Assembly (NCBI GenBank): GCA_036971475.1
Contig: JBAIZL010000002.1
Coordinates: 331,634,320-331,698,319, forward strand
DNA: 64,000 nt
Direction: 5' to 3'
DNA from: Prosapia bicincta
Taxonomy: Eukaryota; Arthropoda; Insecta; Hemiptera; Cercopidae
Below the pieces are notes generated by a model. It was not told the origin of the DNA, searched no databases, and saw nothing but the letters and a program-made list of their open reading frames with translations. Made by a program: the position numbers and the translations under genes. Positions 11,662 through 22,826 of this stretch are shown piece by piece. Numbering within the stretch: the first letter of the stretch is position 1; each line of letters opens with the position of its first letter.

Positions 11662-13060
11662 GTTTTTAATATAAGGTTAATATAAACAGTTTTAGAATTT
11701 AAACAAACGTAGATTTTCTTCAAACTCAAGACATTCCCGGTTTTTATTACAATTTAGTCATTAGAAAAGAAGTACTTGTAAGAATGACTCAAAAATGTTA
11801 AAATGATTTTGTATAATATAATGTGTTTTGACAACTAATGTCACCTTCAGGTTTCACTACCAAATAGTGTATAAGTAAGAGTGATTGAGTACCATAACTG
11901 AAATGAGATAATGTATAGAATTTCCTGTGAAAGTAGGGTTCAGTTACTCTTAATTTATAAATTTTTTCAAAAAAATTTGTTGATGGAGACAATTTTCCTA
12001 AAATTTTTGAGAAATATATTGTTGATATTTTTCTGTAAAGGATTTGAAATAAATTTATAATTTTTAAGTCTGAACAGACTTGCTTAAATATTGCATTGAA
12101 TATAATTATGTAATTAGACTCAGATGAACAAATGTTAGAAAGGTAAGTTTAAGTATTTTGGCTACATATACTGTAACTTATAATTATATCATTTTTGTTT
12201 CATATATTAATTATATTTAATTAGTACCTAAAAACATCATCTACAATACAGATTGATCTATTCCAAATTTAAATAGGATTGATAGAAATGCAGTATTTAG
12301 TATTTTAATACTTAAAAAATAAATTTTGAATTTATATTTTTTTAATTTTAAAACAATGTTCACCAACTTTAAAATATTTGTGTATAATTTCTTAACTGTT
12401 AAATAGTTCCTGCCAAGATTGTAGAACTCAGTTAATTTTTAATACTTAAATCAATTAATTTCTATTTAAAATTGAAAAGATAGGTATACCTTTCCCAACA
12501 TATTTCAGATCAAAATTTACATGCCTATTAAAATTCCAACAAATGTTTATTTGTCGTAAGTACATTTTAATATCTCATCTTTATTTTTGAAAATTTCATA
12601 AGCAGAAGCCGCCACACAAAATGAAAATTTATTGCTATTGAAGAGTTTTAAAAATTAATATGGACTAATGTATAATTTGAAATACTGTGTCTTAATTAAA
12701 GCAAACAAAACTACATTTTATGGCAAATTATTACATTTTAAAACTATTGTATTTACCATTAATAATTCATTTCCATAAAGCAGATTTTTAAGTTTTAACA
12801 ATAGGCTTTTCATAAACTTGTATCTTTCTCTACATTTTTTAATGGATTATAACTTGTCTTCAGTAAGAACTTAAACACCTGTGATAGTCTAAATCATGCT
12901 TTTGTTGAAAATATTAAATTTTTATAATAATTCATCTTACTCAGTTTTTAAATAAATTTTATTTCAATTTTTTAAAATATTTATAATTAACACTATTACT
13001 ACTATTCGTCATGTGTCCTTGAGTTAATCTGAACTAATTATTTATTCTAATAATTTATTA
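11662..13060. other. 3' flank of the yellow-like gene and intergenic DNA
   Basis: Probably 3' UTR up to the AATAAA at 12048-12053, then AT-rich sequence in which I recognise nothing. Confidence 0.5.
12048..12053 (+). terminator. Candidate polyadenylation signal of the yellow-like gene
   Basis: AATAAA about 545 bp beyond the stop codon. In DNA this AT-rich such hexamers are common, so this is only the most convenient candidate. Confidence 0.3.
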
Positions 13061-13062
13061 TA

Positions 13063-14319
13063 CATAGGGTAACCAAAAAATAAGTTTCGCACACGTGTAT
13101 CACCAAGCGTAACAGAGCGTTTTTTCGGGAGCGAGTATTTTTAGTTTGGGTGAAGAGGCACGCTCACTATCTTGAACTAGACGCTTGTTGACCTTCGGTC
13201 GGTAGCCATACACAATGGGAACTGTACTGCGATCGGCCACCAGTTGTGAAGTACTAAGTTTTATTCATTTTTTGACTGCCAAAAGTTAATCTGTCGGTTC
13301 ATTGTCAGTTGTGTGAAGTTTACGATGAAATTGTAATGTCTGTCCAAATTGTTTGCCGTTGACAAATCATGTTTTTGGAAGGAAGAGAAAGTGTTCATGA
13401 TGAATAGCAAGACTGACGCCTAGCAAATAAACACAAAGATGGCGTCATTACTGCGGTATACGAGGTTATTGTTTCACCCTTAAGGTAGGTAATCGATCAA
13501 TAAAGCTCCATGGCAGTCCCAAAACACTGTGCCCATCACTTCCCCTGCCAATGAACCACTTTGGCTTTTTGAAGAGGTTTCTCCCCTTTTTTTCTGCCAA
13601 ACCATACTCTGGCTTTTTGTTTCGGGCTTTGAATGGTGAATCCATGTTTCATCACCAGTGACTGTTCTTGAAAACAGAAAATCACCTTCATCCCTAAAAA
13701 CTCGCAAGAAATATTGTGCAACCGCCACACGTTGTTGCTTATGCCAATCAGACAGTAAACGAGAAACCCATCTTGCACACACTTTTGACAACTGATGCTC
13801 TTTAGTCATCATGTTATAAAGGGATCCTCGGCTAACATCAATGTTTGGTGGAAACTTAACAATAATTTCGTCAAGCTTCAATCGCTGGTCAGCACCAACA
13901 ACGTCGCGATTGTAGCAATGATGGCATCTTGCCGGGCAATTGCTGGGTGGCCATCTCGCTGTTCGTCATGAACGCTTTCTCTTTCTTCCAAAAACATTTG
14001 TTTGCCAACGGCAAACCATTTGGAAAGAGATTACACTTTCACCATAAACTTCACACAACTGACGATTAATTTCAATGGCAGATTCACCTTTGACAGCCAA
14101 AATACGAATAACACTTCGTACTTCACAACTGGCAGCAGATCGCAGTGCAGTCTCCATCACGTATTGCTACTGACAGAAGGTCAACAGGCTTAGATTCATG
14201 GTTGCGGCGTTGATCGGTGCCTCTGCACCCAAAATAAAAATACCCGCTCCCGGAAAAACGTTCCGTCACTCACGCTTGGCGATACACACGAGGGAAACTT
14301 ATTCCTTGGATACCCCTCG
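13063..14319. mobile_element. Composite mariner with two 5' ends (head-to-head)
   Basis: Ends GGGTA-ACC/ATCC type with TA on both sides (13061-13062 and 14320-14321), total 1257 bp, a normal mariner length. The right part (13480-14319) is the 5' two thirds of a mariner read on the - strand. The left part (13063-13479) is a second, diverged copy of the same 5' region read on the + strand: the 5' UTR, start codon (about 13215) and N-terminal helix-turn-helix codons align with 13920-14310 reversed. No 3' terminal region is present. Confidence 0.85.
13480..14160 (-). pseudogene. Mariner transposase, 5' two thirds, frameshifted
   Basis: The N-terminal segment 13966-14160 (SAASCEVRSVIR, YGESVISFQMVCRW) is the DNA-binding region. 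After a frameshift, 13480-13881 encodes the linker and the start of the catalytic domain with the first catalytic Asp in VTGDETWIHHSKPETKS, then GTVFWDCHGALLIDYLP. The frame stops at the junction with the inverted copy, before the second (HDNAP) and third (APCD-type) catalytic Asp regions. It therefore cannot encode an active transposase. Confidence 0.85.
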
Positions 14320-14321
14320 TA

Positions 14322-15519
14322 GTTCGTATAGTTGAGAACCAGTAGATTTTTTTGTTTATCTATTACTGTTAACTATAATAAAACTGTAATCTTATTTTAA
14401 ATTTCAAAAAAAAAACATTTCAAGTATAAACTTTTTCCCTTTCTTAATACGTGCACAAACACCTTATTGTTTTTATTTACTACATTTATTACTTCACACA
14501 TTAGTAGTTGTAGCTTAATCATAACTTAATTTAGATTACAAAGACAGAATAGCAGTTTACTTTAATCTTAACTAAGTAATGCCCTAATAGTATCCTCCAA
14601 GGAAACACTAAAAAATTAACAGCGTTGTTTTAACATTCAAGTTTTAAATTTTGTAATCTTTTAGCAATTTTATTTAGATCTTTTTCTAACTCATGATCAC
14701 AGAGACTTATGTGAATTAGTCTATGTTCCAAACAAGTTCTTTTAAATATTAAGCATTTCTTGTGTAATTAGTAAGATAATTGAATGTCATCAAATACCAG
14801 ATACTGAGATTTTTCACTTAAAAAGATAAATATTTTAGCACAACAGATATTCAACAGGTGAACTCAATAAACTGTATAATGAAACTTTCCTAAGAAGTCT
14901 GAATTTTCTAGCTTTTATTGTGTAAGAAAATATTACATGTACCAAAAAAAAATCAAAATACTTTTGTATGAAAATACTTTTTAAACATAAAAGAAATGAA
15001 AGCGAGGTTTTTAAAATATGGATTTTATAACATTCAAGATAATTAAAACATTTTTAACTGAAAAATGTATGTTTTAATTGTAAACACTAAATTATATTGA
15101 TAGTTTACAAATACTGTTTTGCATTTGGAGATAAATTTATGATAAATTATAAATAAATTATAATATTTTTTATAAATCATGTAACGGACTAGGTTACTTG
15201 GGAAATGAAAATATAAAGTTTTAAATTACATAGTTATACAATTTATTAATCAGTGACAAATTACAGTAGAACAAAAGACAGCAATGTGTCGAGTAATTAT
15301 CTTTTAATTACTGCTAATTATTCCATACATTTTAATTACTTATTAACCTTTATAATTTCTATATATATCGACAAGATAGTAACTTAATATTTTCAATTGA
15401 ATTTTTAGAAATGAATATTCGAAGGACAATTTCTACCGTTCATGTGTTAACCGTTTAACATTTAAAATTCAACTTAGTAACATTAAAATACATTTTCTTT
15501 GTTATTATCTAAAACGTAC
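14322..15519. other. Intergenic AT-rich sequence
   Basis: No gene or recognisable repeat seen. Confidence 0.55.
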
Positions 15520-15960
15520 CTGGTTGTGCACTAATAAAACACTTTAAAACATATTAAAGATTGCCCATGGCTTTTGGAATCACTAAACACTTAGCTAACA
15601 CATCGCTCTTGCAAATCCTCGCACTTAAACAAAATTATATAAACATTTACTCGTTTGAAAAACATAAATTATCGCTTCTGACTTCTTCTTTTGTTGCGTT
15701 AATAAAATTCGGTACCGGCCTTGACGTCTTAAATTTTGAATACTGGAAGCTTACAAATTTCTAAATTAGGTCCGAAAGTGCCATACGCCCGTCTCGTTCA
15801 AAGACTTTTGGAGAAGTGGGCCTTCTGAAGGGGCAAGCCAACGGAACTCTCACCCTTGGTTATTATTTTGAATATTTTGATTGGTCCGTCAGATCATGCG
15901 ATATCAGACCATGTTACGTCACATGAGGTGATGTGAGTTTTTTTTTTAGTTAAGCTACCA
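15520..15960 (-). promoter_or_regulatory. Possible orphan promoter and non-coding first exon
   Basis: A locally GC-richer block carries, read on the - strand, a CRE-like TGACGTAA (near 15925), a CCAAT box (GACCAATC, near 15885) and, 360 bp on, a strong splice donor ACCAG|GTACGT whose exon would end at 15520. No coding exon is visible on this strand between here and the yellow-like gene, so the transcript, if real, is non-coding or continues outside the window. Could equally be a decayed transposon promoter. Confidence 0.25.
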
Positions 15961-16237
15961 ACTTGTACGATATTTTACATTTTTACCCGCTAGGGGTGCT
16001 ACCATCTATGCTAACTTCACAATGAGCACGAATAAAACAAAAATTTTCTTTTATATTGGGAAGATATAATTATTGAATAAAAATCAAATATATAAATGAA
16101 TTTATATGTAACACCTTATTTTTAAGAGTGTTACAATCAGAAAAGTAGTTTAAAACAATTGTGTGGGGTTTAGGTGTCTTGAAATAAAATTTAAAAGCAA
16201 ACCCACACATATACATACATACAAGTTACGTGTTTAA

Positions 16238-16282
16238 TCCAACATAATTTATTCACACAACTTACACACACACACACACACA

Positions 16283-16349
<67 letters not shown>

Positions 16350-16385
16350 TGAGTGTGTGTAAGTTGTATGAATAAATTATGTTGG

Positions 16386-16386
<1 letters not shown>
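16238..16386. repeat. Palindrome built on (CA)n(CT)n / (GA)n(GT)n arrays
   Basis: Unique arms TCCAACATAATTTATTCA and its reverse complement lie outside CA, CT, GA and GT tracts that are themselves mutually complementary. The whole 149 bp can fold into one hairpin. Confidence 0.9.
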
Positions 16387-16425
<39 letters not shown>

Positions 16426-16440
16426 GGGGAAAGAGAGAGA
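16387..16440. repeat. (GA)n purine tract
   Basis: Interrupted GA repeat following the palindrome, with GGGGGAAAG at its end. Confidence 0.9.
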
Positions 16441-17383
16441 AATTACTCTAAAATGGCATAGATCTTGTAAAATACTTTCTATACTTACTAATGTTTTATG
16501 GTCATATCTTTTACATTACACATTATAGGTACATTTTAAATAAAAGGCCATGATTATTCAATTTATGAGTTTTGTTACCATATTATACTGGTAGCTTGTA
16601 TTTGGTTTTAACCAAATAGCTTATCTAAAAATTAGGAATGTTATGACCAAAAAACTTTTATTATAGTTTACATTATATAAGAGCTTTGGAACAGCTGTTC
16701 AATTTTATAGCAGTAATATATTAATAAACAAAATTATAATGTTTTTAAAAAACTAAGAACAGAATATATAATTCAAAAGTCAAATCATATGTAAAATTTA
16801 AATAAACATGAAGTATAATTTATATGTTATAATTAGACAAGTATCAACATGAAAATAATTTCTATTAATTTGACTACCAGATATTATTAAAACTTTTTCT
16901 TTGAATTAAAATATTTGTTACATCATTCAGATTAAACCTTGCTTAGCTTTAATATTATTTTAAATGTTTAGTGAATGGTATAATTGAATACATGCTAAGT
17001 ATCGTGCCATTCTCAAGTGTACAAGTTCTATTTGTATGTTTTGTACATTAAAAAAGATATTTTAAAGAAACTGTTGCTTTATTGTCCTTATATCCAAAAG
17101 TTTTCCCTATACTAAAATTCAGAAACAAGGATTTTTTAAAGCTAAAATTTTAAAAAAATGTTTCTAGTTGATTTAAGACAAAGAAATATCTTTTTAACTA
17201 TATAAGAGACATTGTTATAAAAACATTTTTTGAAATTATGTTCACAAAAAACCTAGCTTGCATCTTTAACCATAAAATATCAATGCACAGGTTATAATCT
17301 GGTATGGTAAATTATTAATAGTTACCACAATGAATCCACTATCATTTTATTCTGTCTATTTTAGGAATTTTCAATAGATTATT
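16441..17383. other. Intergenic AT-rich sequence
   Basis: Nothing recognisable; ends at the target-site duplication of the LINE. Confidence 0.55.
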
Positions 17384-17396
17384 CACTCTACTGGAT
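17384..17396. repeat. Target-site duplication, left copy
   Basis: CACTCTACTGGAT, repeated exactly at 20706-20718, brackets the I-like element. Thirteen identical bases in the expected positions fix both ends of the insertion. Confidence 0.9.
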
Positions 17397-17499
17397 TATT
17401 ATTATTATTATTATTAATAAAACTTGGAGGGACCTTACCGGTGTAGAGCACTTATTATTCTCCTTTGTACTCTCTTCCCATCCCTACCACAGGACTAGC

Positions 17500-18935
17500 T
17501 TAATGGATACCTACCTCTTTGCAGAAATCAAGTACCCACCTGATGCTAAATCTTCTGATATCCTCTGGTGTACATACCTGCCACCCAAACCACTTTCTCC
17601 TTGCAGCTCCCAAAGCAGGGCACTCACACAGTACGTAGATTGGGGTTTTCTCTTGGTCCTCGTCATATCTCTTGCACACAGGGGACCTAGATTTTCCAAT
17701 TTTGTATTGAAACCCCCTCAGACTCCCATGGCCTGTGACCAGCTCTACAATAACTCTGAGTTGAGGTCTAGTTAAGGAGAGTAGTTCTTTGCCCCACAAG
17801 TCTCCTGAGTAACCCACAGTACCTTGGATTTGTTACACCTCAAGGTTGTATTCCATTCTTCCCTGCACAACCTGTCTATACGTGCCATGTTCCTCTTGCG
17901 CCCCTCCTGAGGCAGAATGTCCACTGCCCTCAGCAACGGTCCTTGAATTATACACCCTTGTTTTGCTAAGGCGTCAGCTCTCTCATTCCCTATCCAGCCA
18001 GAATGTCCTGGAATCCAGGTTTGGTTGAGCGAATTATACTTACTCAGCTCTGCTAGAGAAACTATAGTCTCAGCCACCAGTTTAGAGCTGGTACTAGCCT
18101 TACCTAAAGCCTTCAGAGCTGCCTGACTGTCCGAGCAAATCCAGATGGTCTTGCTAGACCCTACTATTTCCTCAGCACGTAGTTTGATCGTAAGCACCTC
18201 CCTCTGGAAAACAGAGTTGTAGTCTTCCAGACATTGACAAAATCTGTCTTGGTGTCTAAATCCACTAAATCCTGCACTCCCACTCTTCCTTCACCTTGAA
18301 CCCATCCGTGAACCAGATTTCACCATGTTTGGGTCTACACTCCGTCCATGCCTCTCTTGCAGGAATATGGATTTTGTAATTTCCTTTTTCCCTTTTAAGA
18401 GACAGTATTTTATCCTGAGGCTCTATCCAGAGCTCCTTCAGTGAATCCCCAAATAGCTGTTTATGACGTTTGCTACTTGTCTTCCACTGCTCAATACAAC
18501 TTAGCCGGTATGCAGTTTTCATTGCCTCCATATTTGAAGACTCAAAGATGGAAAACCCAACATAACCCTCATGGCCGCACATGGTGTGCTTCTCCTCGTA
18601 GCTGTTATGCCTCTAAGGAGAAGCCCCTGCACTCGGTCCAGTACTCTTTTACTTGTTTCTTTCTGTGCTCTATCCCACCAGACGATTGAGGCAATGACAA
18701 ACCTCGGCACCACAATGGCGGAATAAATCCAGTTCATCTGACGTGGACCCAAACCCCATCTCGTGCCTATTGCTCCTCTGCATTACCAGAACGTAGCTAT
18801 GGTTTTTTTGCACTTATCCTCCAAGTGCTCACGCCAGAGTAGCTTCCTACCCAGAATAACTCCCAGATATTTAGCGCTTTCAACGTAGCTTATTTTGGTA
18901 TTACCAATTTCCATCATCTCCAGCGATATACGCCT
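17500..18935 (-). pseudogene. LINE ORF2 C-terminal half: RT thumb, RNase H, Cys-rich tail
   Basis: From 18935 down: SAKYLGVILGRKLLWREHL and GPRQMNWIYSAIVVPRFV belong to the thumb after the RT active site. RNase H follows, with its first Asp in WFTDGFK (about 18300), CSDSQAALKALG, WIPGHSGWIGNE and RADALAKQG (about 17950). Last comes a tail with SPVCKRYDEDQ and CECPAL resembling the C-terminal zinc-binding motif. Frameshifts and stops separate these pieces. The RT catalytic Asp motif is absent. Confidence 0.85.
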
Positions 18936-18937
18936 CC

Positions 18938-19235
18938 CTACTCCCTGCCCTTGCCTCGAATTCTAACCACCGCAAGGTCTTTAGTTGAGAATTCTTGAAT
19001 CAGCGTGGCTTCTAGTCCTCTGACTATCACACATGCCTTGTGCCCCTCATGTTTCCCACTTGGCACCCACCTGCAGTCAGACCCCTTATACGGTTGTTGA
19101 CCAGCCACGGTTCTTGCACCAGGGCAAGAGCTGGTAATGTGTGCCTCACACTTAAGCACCTGGTTAGGACCACTGAGGCGCTTTTACTGTGGTGCAAGTT
19201 AATTTGCAGGATCATTGCTTGAGGGTCAGCCATAT
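18938..19235 (-). pseudogene. LINE ORF2 N-terminal endonuclease fragment
   Basis: Begins near 19233 with MADPQAMILQINLHHSKSA; the catalytic Glu lies in LALVQEPWLVNN. It continues after a frameshift to IVRGLEATLIQEF and DLAVVRIRGKGRE, then breaks off near 18945 where the thumb region starts. The rest of the APE-type endonuclease and the RT fingers and palm are missing. Confidence 0.8.
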
Positions 19236-19249
19236 CCAACTGACCCCTA

Positions 19250-20085
19250 CGCCTTCTCCTGATTCTCTCTCTTGCCCTTCTCTTCTGGGTCCTTAGAGGT
19301 CCCAGAAATTGGGCTCCAGTCCCCAGGAAGGCCTTCCCATCTCTAGCCTTGAGATGTGTGGCTGATACCTCATCCAATTCTAGGCAAAGGAGGCTTGCAG
19401 GTCCCCGCTCAATACACTGTAGGATCTTCCACTTCGAAGTGTCAATTTCCGGGTTCTGCATCCCCATGAGTTTGACCAACTGAGTGGCCTCCCTGTTTGG
19501 TGGAGCACCGTCACTTTCATCCTTTTGATCAGTTCATCAGGCAGGACTAGTCTTGCCTGAGTCCCGTCCTCAAGCTTAACTGACGGTACCACTTCTCTCA
19601 GCCATTTTGCCGATTCCTCCTCAGCACAAATAAATGCTGCGACTCCATCCCTTAAGTATGTGTCCCTGAACCGCGGAACAAAACCTCCACAAGGAATGTC
19701 CAAAATTCGGTCCATGACGGAGCCCCCTTAAGGTGGTTGAACGCCGCCATCTCCATCCTCACGCCTACACTATCTCCAAAGGTCACTAGTGCCCTCGGTA
19801 GGTTGGCAGATCGACGAGAAAGACGGTCCACCCGACCCAACAAGCCTAGGCCCTTGTCTATTCCTCTTTGCCTCTGACTCTGGAGAAGGATTAGAAGTAC
19901 TCCTTTTCCTCTCTTTCTCTTGTCGTATTAAGGTCCTACCAGATCCACTGGCTCCCGGAACGACAGGGCGGGCTCTAGCCCCAGCCTCCGTCAAACCCTT
20001 CTGCTGCCTGGACCGGTGTTTCCTCAAAGGGGGTGGCAGTGGTTTTCTGCCCTCCGCCTCCGCCTTCTTTGCTTCCTCATGGTAG
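19250..20085 (-). pseudogene. LINE ORF1 remains
   Basis: The N-terminal part (19770-20080) is Lys/Arg/Glu/Pro-rich (RKHRSRQQKG, EKERKRSTS). The C-terminal part (19250-19715) reads VPRFRDTYLRDGVAAF, then KWKILQCIERGP and LCLELDEVSATHLKA, like the insect LINE ORF1 domain listed as DUF4780, as far as I can judge by eye. Several frameshifts. ORF1 proteins bind the element RNA. Confidence 0.6.
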
Positions 20086-20705
20086 GCAAGTCAGAGTGCT
20101 TTCCTCCTTTGTGTCCCACTCATTCCTCCTGTTGCCTTCGCAACTGGTTTTCCATCTATCTCTAAAGGGGCCAAAGCCACATCCATTGGAACAGATTTGT
20201 CGGTAGGTTCTATGCCCGGACCAGTTTAATTTATTTTCTTTTTGTCTGCCATGTATATTCCCACGAGCAGCTAGAGAAATAAAGGTCCGCCGTCGCACAG
20301 TCCCGCTTATGGCGGTAAGGCAACTTAAGTACTCAGGGGTGGCGCCAGGCGTCCCTGAGGCTCCGTCAAAGACCCTCCTTACCCTGAGGGCCACGAATAT
20401 ATATCGCAATGGATCGCTTAACACCTTCAGATTGGGGATGTATGTACCTATCCAGACCACCAACCTGGAGGGGGTGCTTCTTGGTTTCCACCCACAAGGG
20501 AAGGGCAGGGCGAGAGCCGGACAGATAACAAACCCTTCAAGTGCAAGGACTGGCCCTTTTTTTTGAGCCGCCTTCATGCACTCACATATTTGCCTGGACT
20601 TCCCGTTTATAGGGAGCCACATATGTACAGCTGCGCTCCCCCCATCCCCCCACGCGCGGACAAAGCCTCTCCACCTCATCAAGGTCATGCAGCCCATAAG
20701 AGAGG

Positions 20706-20718
20706 CACTCTACTGGAT
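20706..20718. repeat. Target-site duplication, right copy
   Basis: CACTCTACTGGAT, identical to 17384-17396. Confidence 0.9.
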
Positions 20719-21888
20719 ATACAACAAGATATATATAGAGGAGCTATATATACAAAACAATCTGTATTTTATTTTTCTATTATATTAAAACTTATTCAGA
20801 CTTAGTAGATAGCTTTCCACTTATTTCACCATTTAAAAATATTAACCGTGGAAAAATTAACTTCATTAATCATACAAAGAGTAAAGCAAATCAAGTTATA
20901 TATTACTTTATTCTACCTTCAACTTGAGCCACTAGTTCACACATATTTTCACATGTAAAAAGTAATAATTACTCCTCATAATAAATACTGAGAAGTTTCT
21001 TAATTGTATCATATTTTAAGAATTTTCTTAAAGGTACTAAGTTATTATCTATTCATATGTAATAACAAAATAGTGATAGTTAAGGCCGGATTTATATGTT
21101 AAGGCTGACTTGCCCCTTCCCATGACCCTTCAACCAATTTTATTGTTGCTGATTTTTGTAAGTACAAAACTTACACACTAGTTTCCATTTACACTATTAT
21201 CAGTATATTATATTGTTCACTGTTGTATAAAATTCGCTGTTATAATTTGAAAATTAATGTTAAATAGCTGCTGTTATGCTTAATTTTTTGTCTCTCATTT
21301 TAAACTAGTTAGTGCTGTATCAAAAATTTTGCACTCTACTCCAGTGCCTAGTTGGCCTAATTGTGATTCTGACACTGGTGATAGTAAATGGTGGAATTGT
21401 TTTCAAAAATTTCATATGGTAGACTAGTTTTCTGATTAACAAGAAAGTATATTTAAACAAGTTCCAAAATATTAACTTAGAAACTTCCAACACAAAAATT
21501 GGGCTCTTAATAATAGAAAATTTTAAACCGTCAAAATCTCCTATTCTTCATTGAGATATTTTTAACGCGGTTGTATTGACTTTGCAGTTAGTTGTAAATG
21601 GTATCCTGTAATGTTTTTTTTTTAATTTTGAGCAAAAACAAGGAAACAGGAATTTAAAAATAACAAATTACAACAAACATAACTTTAAAATAACAAAGCA
21701 AAAATTTTAACTCTAAACACTAGATTATACAAACTAATCTTTACAGACTATAAAAAATTGTAGTGCTAATAAAAATAAAATCCATCAAAAACATTGTACA
21801 TATTTCATCAGTAGTAAAACAAAAAAATGTATGACACTTTCGCATAAACGGAGACTACCCCTCCGCAGACAAATATTTATATCATATT
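20719..21888. other. Intergenic AT-rich sequence
   Basis: No gene seen. Around 21085 the text AAGGCCGGATTTATA resembles the end of some hAT elements, but I found no matching second end. Confidence 0.45.
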
Positions 21889-21901
21889 ATTATAAAAGGT
21901 A

Positions 21902-22813
21902 CTTTGGGATAGGCTAATACCAGCTCTAAGCTGGTGTCTGGGGCAATAGCTTCTCTAGCAGTACGGGGTAAGTATAATTCCCTCAACCTAACCTGGATTC
22001 CAGGGCATTATGGCTGGATAGAAAATGAGAGAACAGATGCCTTAGCAAAACAAGGGTGTATAACTCAAGGACCGTTGCTGAGACCAGTGGGCATTCCCCC
22101 TCAGGAGGGGCACAAGAGGATACGGCACATATAGATAGGTTGTGCAGGGAAGAATGGAATGCAACTTTGGGGTGTAACAAATCCGAGATATGATTAAAAG
22201 TTACTTAACTAAATGAGTACAGAGGGCTTACTTGCTGTAGCGTTTCTTTTACGAAGCAAAGCCTCTACTCTTCGTAAAAAAAACGATTGTTTTGAAACGC
22301 TTCAGTAAGTAAGCCCTATGTATTTACTTAGTTAAATAATTTTTAATTATAGTTTAATCAGTGAATTCAAGATGATTACATCAAGCAACTTTAAATCCAA
22401 GGTACTGTGTGGATACTAGGGAGACTTGTGGAGCAAAGAACTACTCTCCTTAAGTAGATCTCAACTCAGAGTTATTGTAGAACTGGTCACAAGCCATGGG
22501 AATCTGAAATGTTCCAATATAAAATTGGAAGATCTAGGTCCCCTGTGTGCAAGAGGTGCGACAAAGACCAAGAGGAAAGCCCAATCCAAGTGCTTTGTGA
22601 GTGCCCTGCATTGGGAGCTGCATGAAGAAAGTCTGCTGGCAGGTCTGTACACCAGACAATATCAGAAGATTCATCATCAGGTGGGTACTTGGATTCTGCA
22701 AAGAGGTAGGTATCCACCAAGCTAATCCTCTAATAGGGATGAGAAGAAAGTACAATGGCTGCAGTTAAGTGCTCTACAATGTCAAGTTCCCTCTGAGTTT
22801 CTAATAATAAATC
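21902..22813 (+). mobile_element. I-like LINE, 5'-truncated second copy
   Basis: Same family as 17397-20705, opposite strand. It starts inside RNase H (WIPGHYGWIENERTDALAKQ), continues through the C-terminal region (SRSQLRVIVELVTSHG, LGPLCARG) and ends in a TAATAATAAA tail. Exact 13-bp duplications ATTATAAAAGGTA at 21889-21901 and 22814-22826 bracket it. Frame is broken. Confidence 0.88.
22187..22392. mobile_element. 206-bp foldback element nested in the LINE copy
   Basis: Compared with the first LINE copy, extra sequence interrupts AACAAATCC|AAGGTAC. It is bracketed by AAATCCGA (22179-22186) and AAATCCAA (22393-22400), an 8-bp duplication as made by hAT-type transposases. The inside is an inverted repeat (TTACTTGCTG, ACGAAGCAAAGCC and their complements). 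Related copies lie at 27780-27870 and 61117-61350. Confidence 0.8.
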
Positions 22814-22826
22814 ATTATAAAAGGTA

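Larger units (their letters stand above)
17397..20705 (-). mobile_element. I-like non-LTR retrotransposon, internally deleted, 3.3 kb
   Basis: Bounded by exact 13-bp direct repeats. Read on the - strand it runs from a GC-rich 5' UTR through ORF1 and the start of the endonuclease, then jumps to the reverse-transcriptase thumb, RNase H and a C-terminal Cys-rich region, ending in a TAA-type repeat tail (17397-17415). A TAA tail and an RNase H domain fit the I group. It is much GC-richer than its surroundings. Having both ends, it is not a 5'-truncated copy; the missing part is internal (near 18945). Confidence 0.88.

Noticed and set aside
15561..15764. 67-codon open frame on the + strand
   Set aside because: Lies within the promoter-like block and resembles no protein I know.
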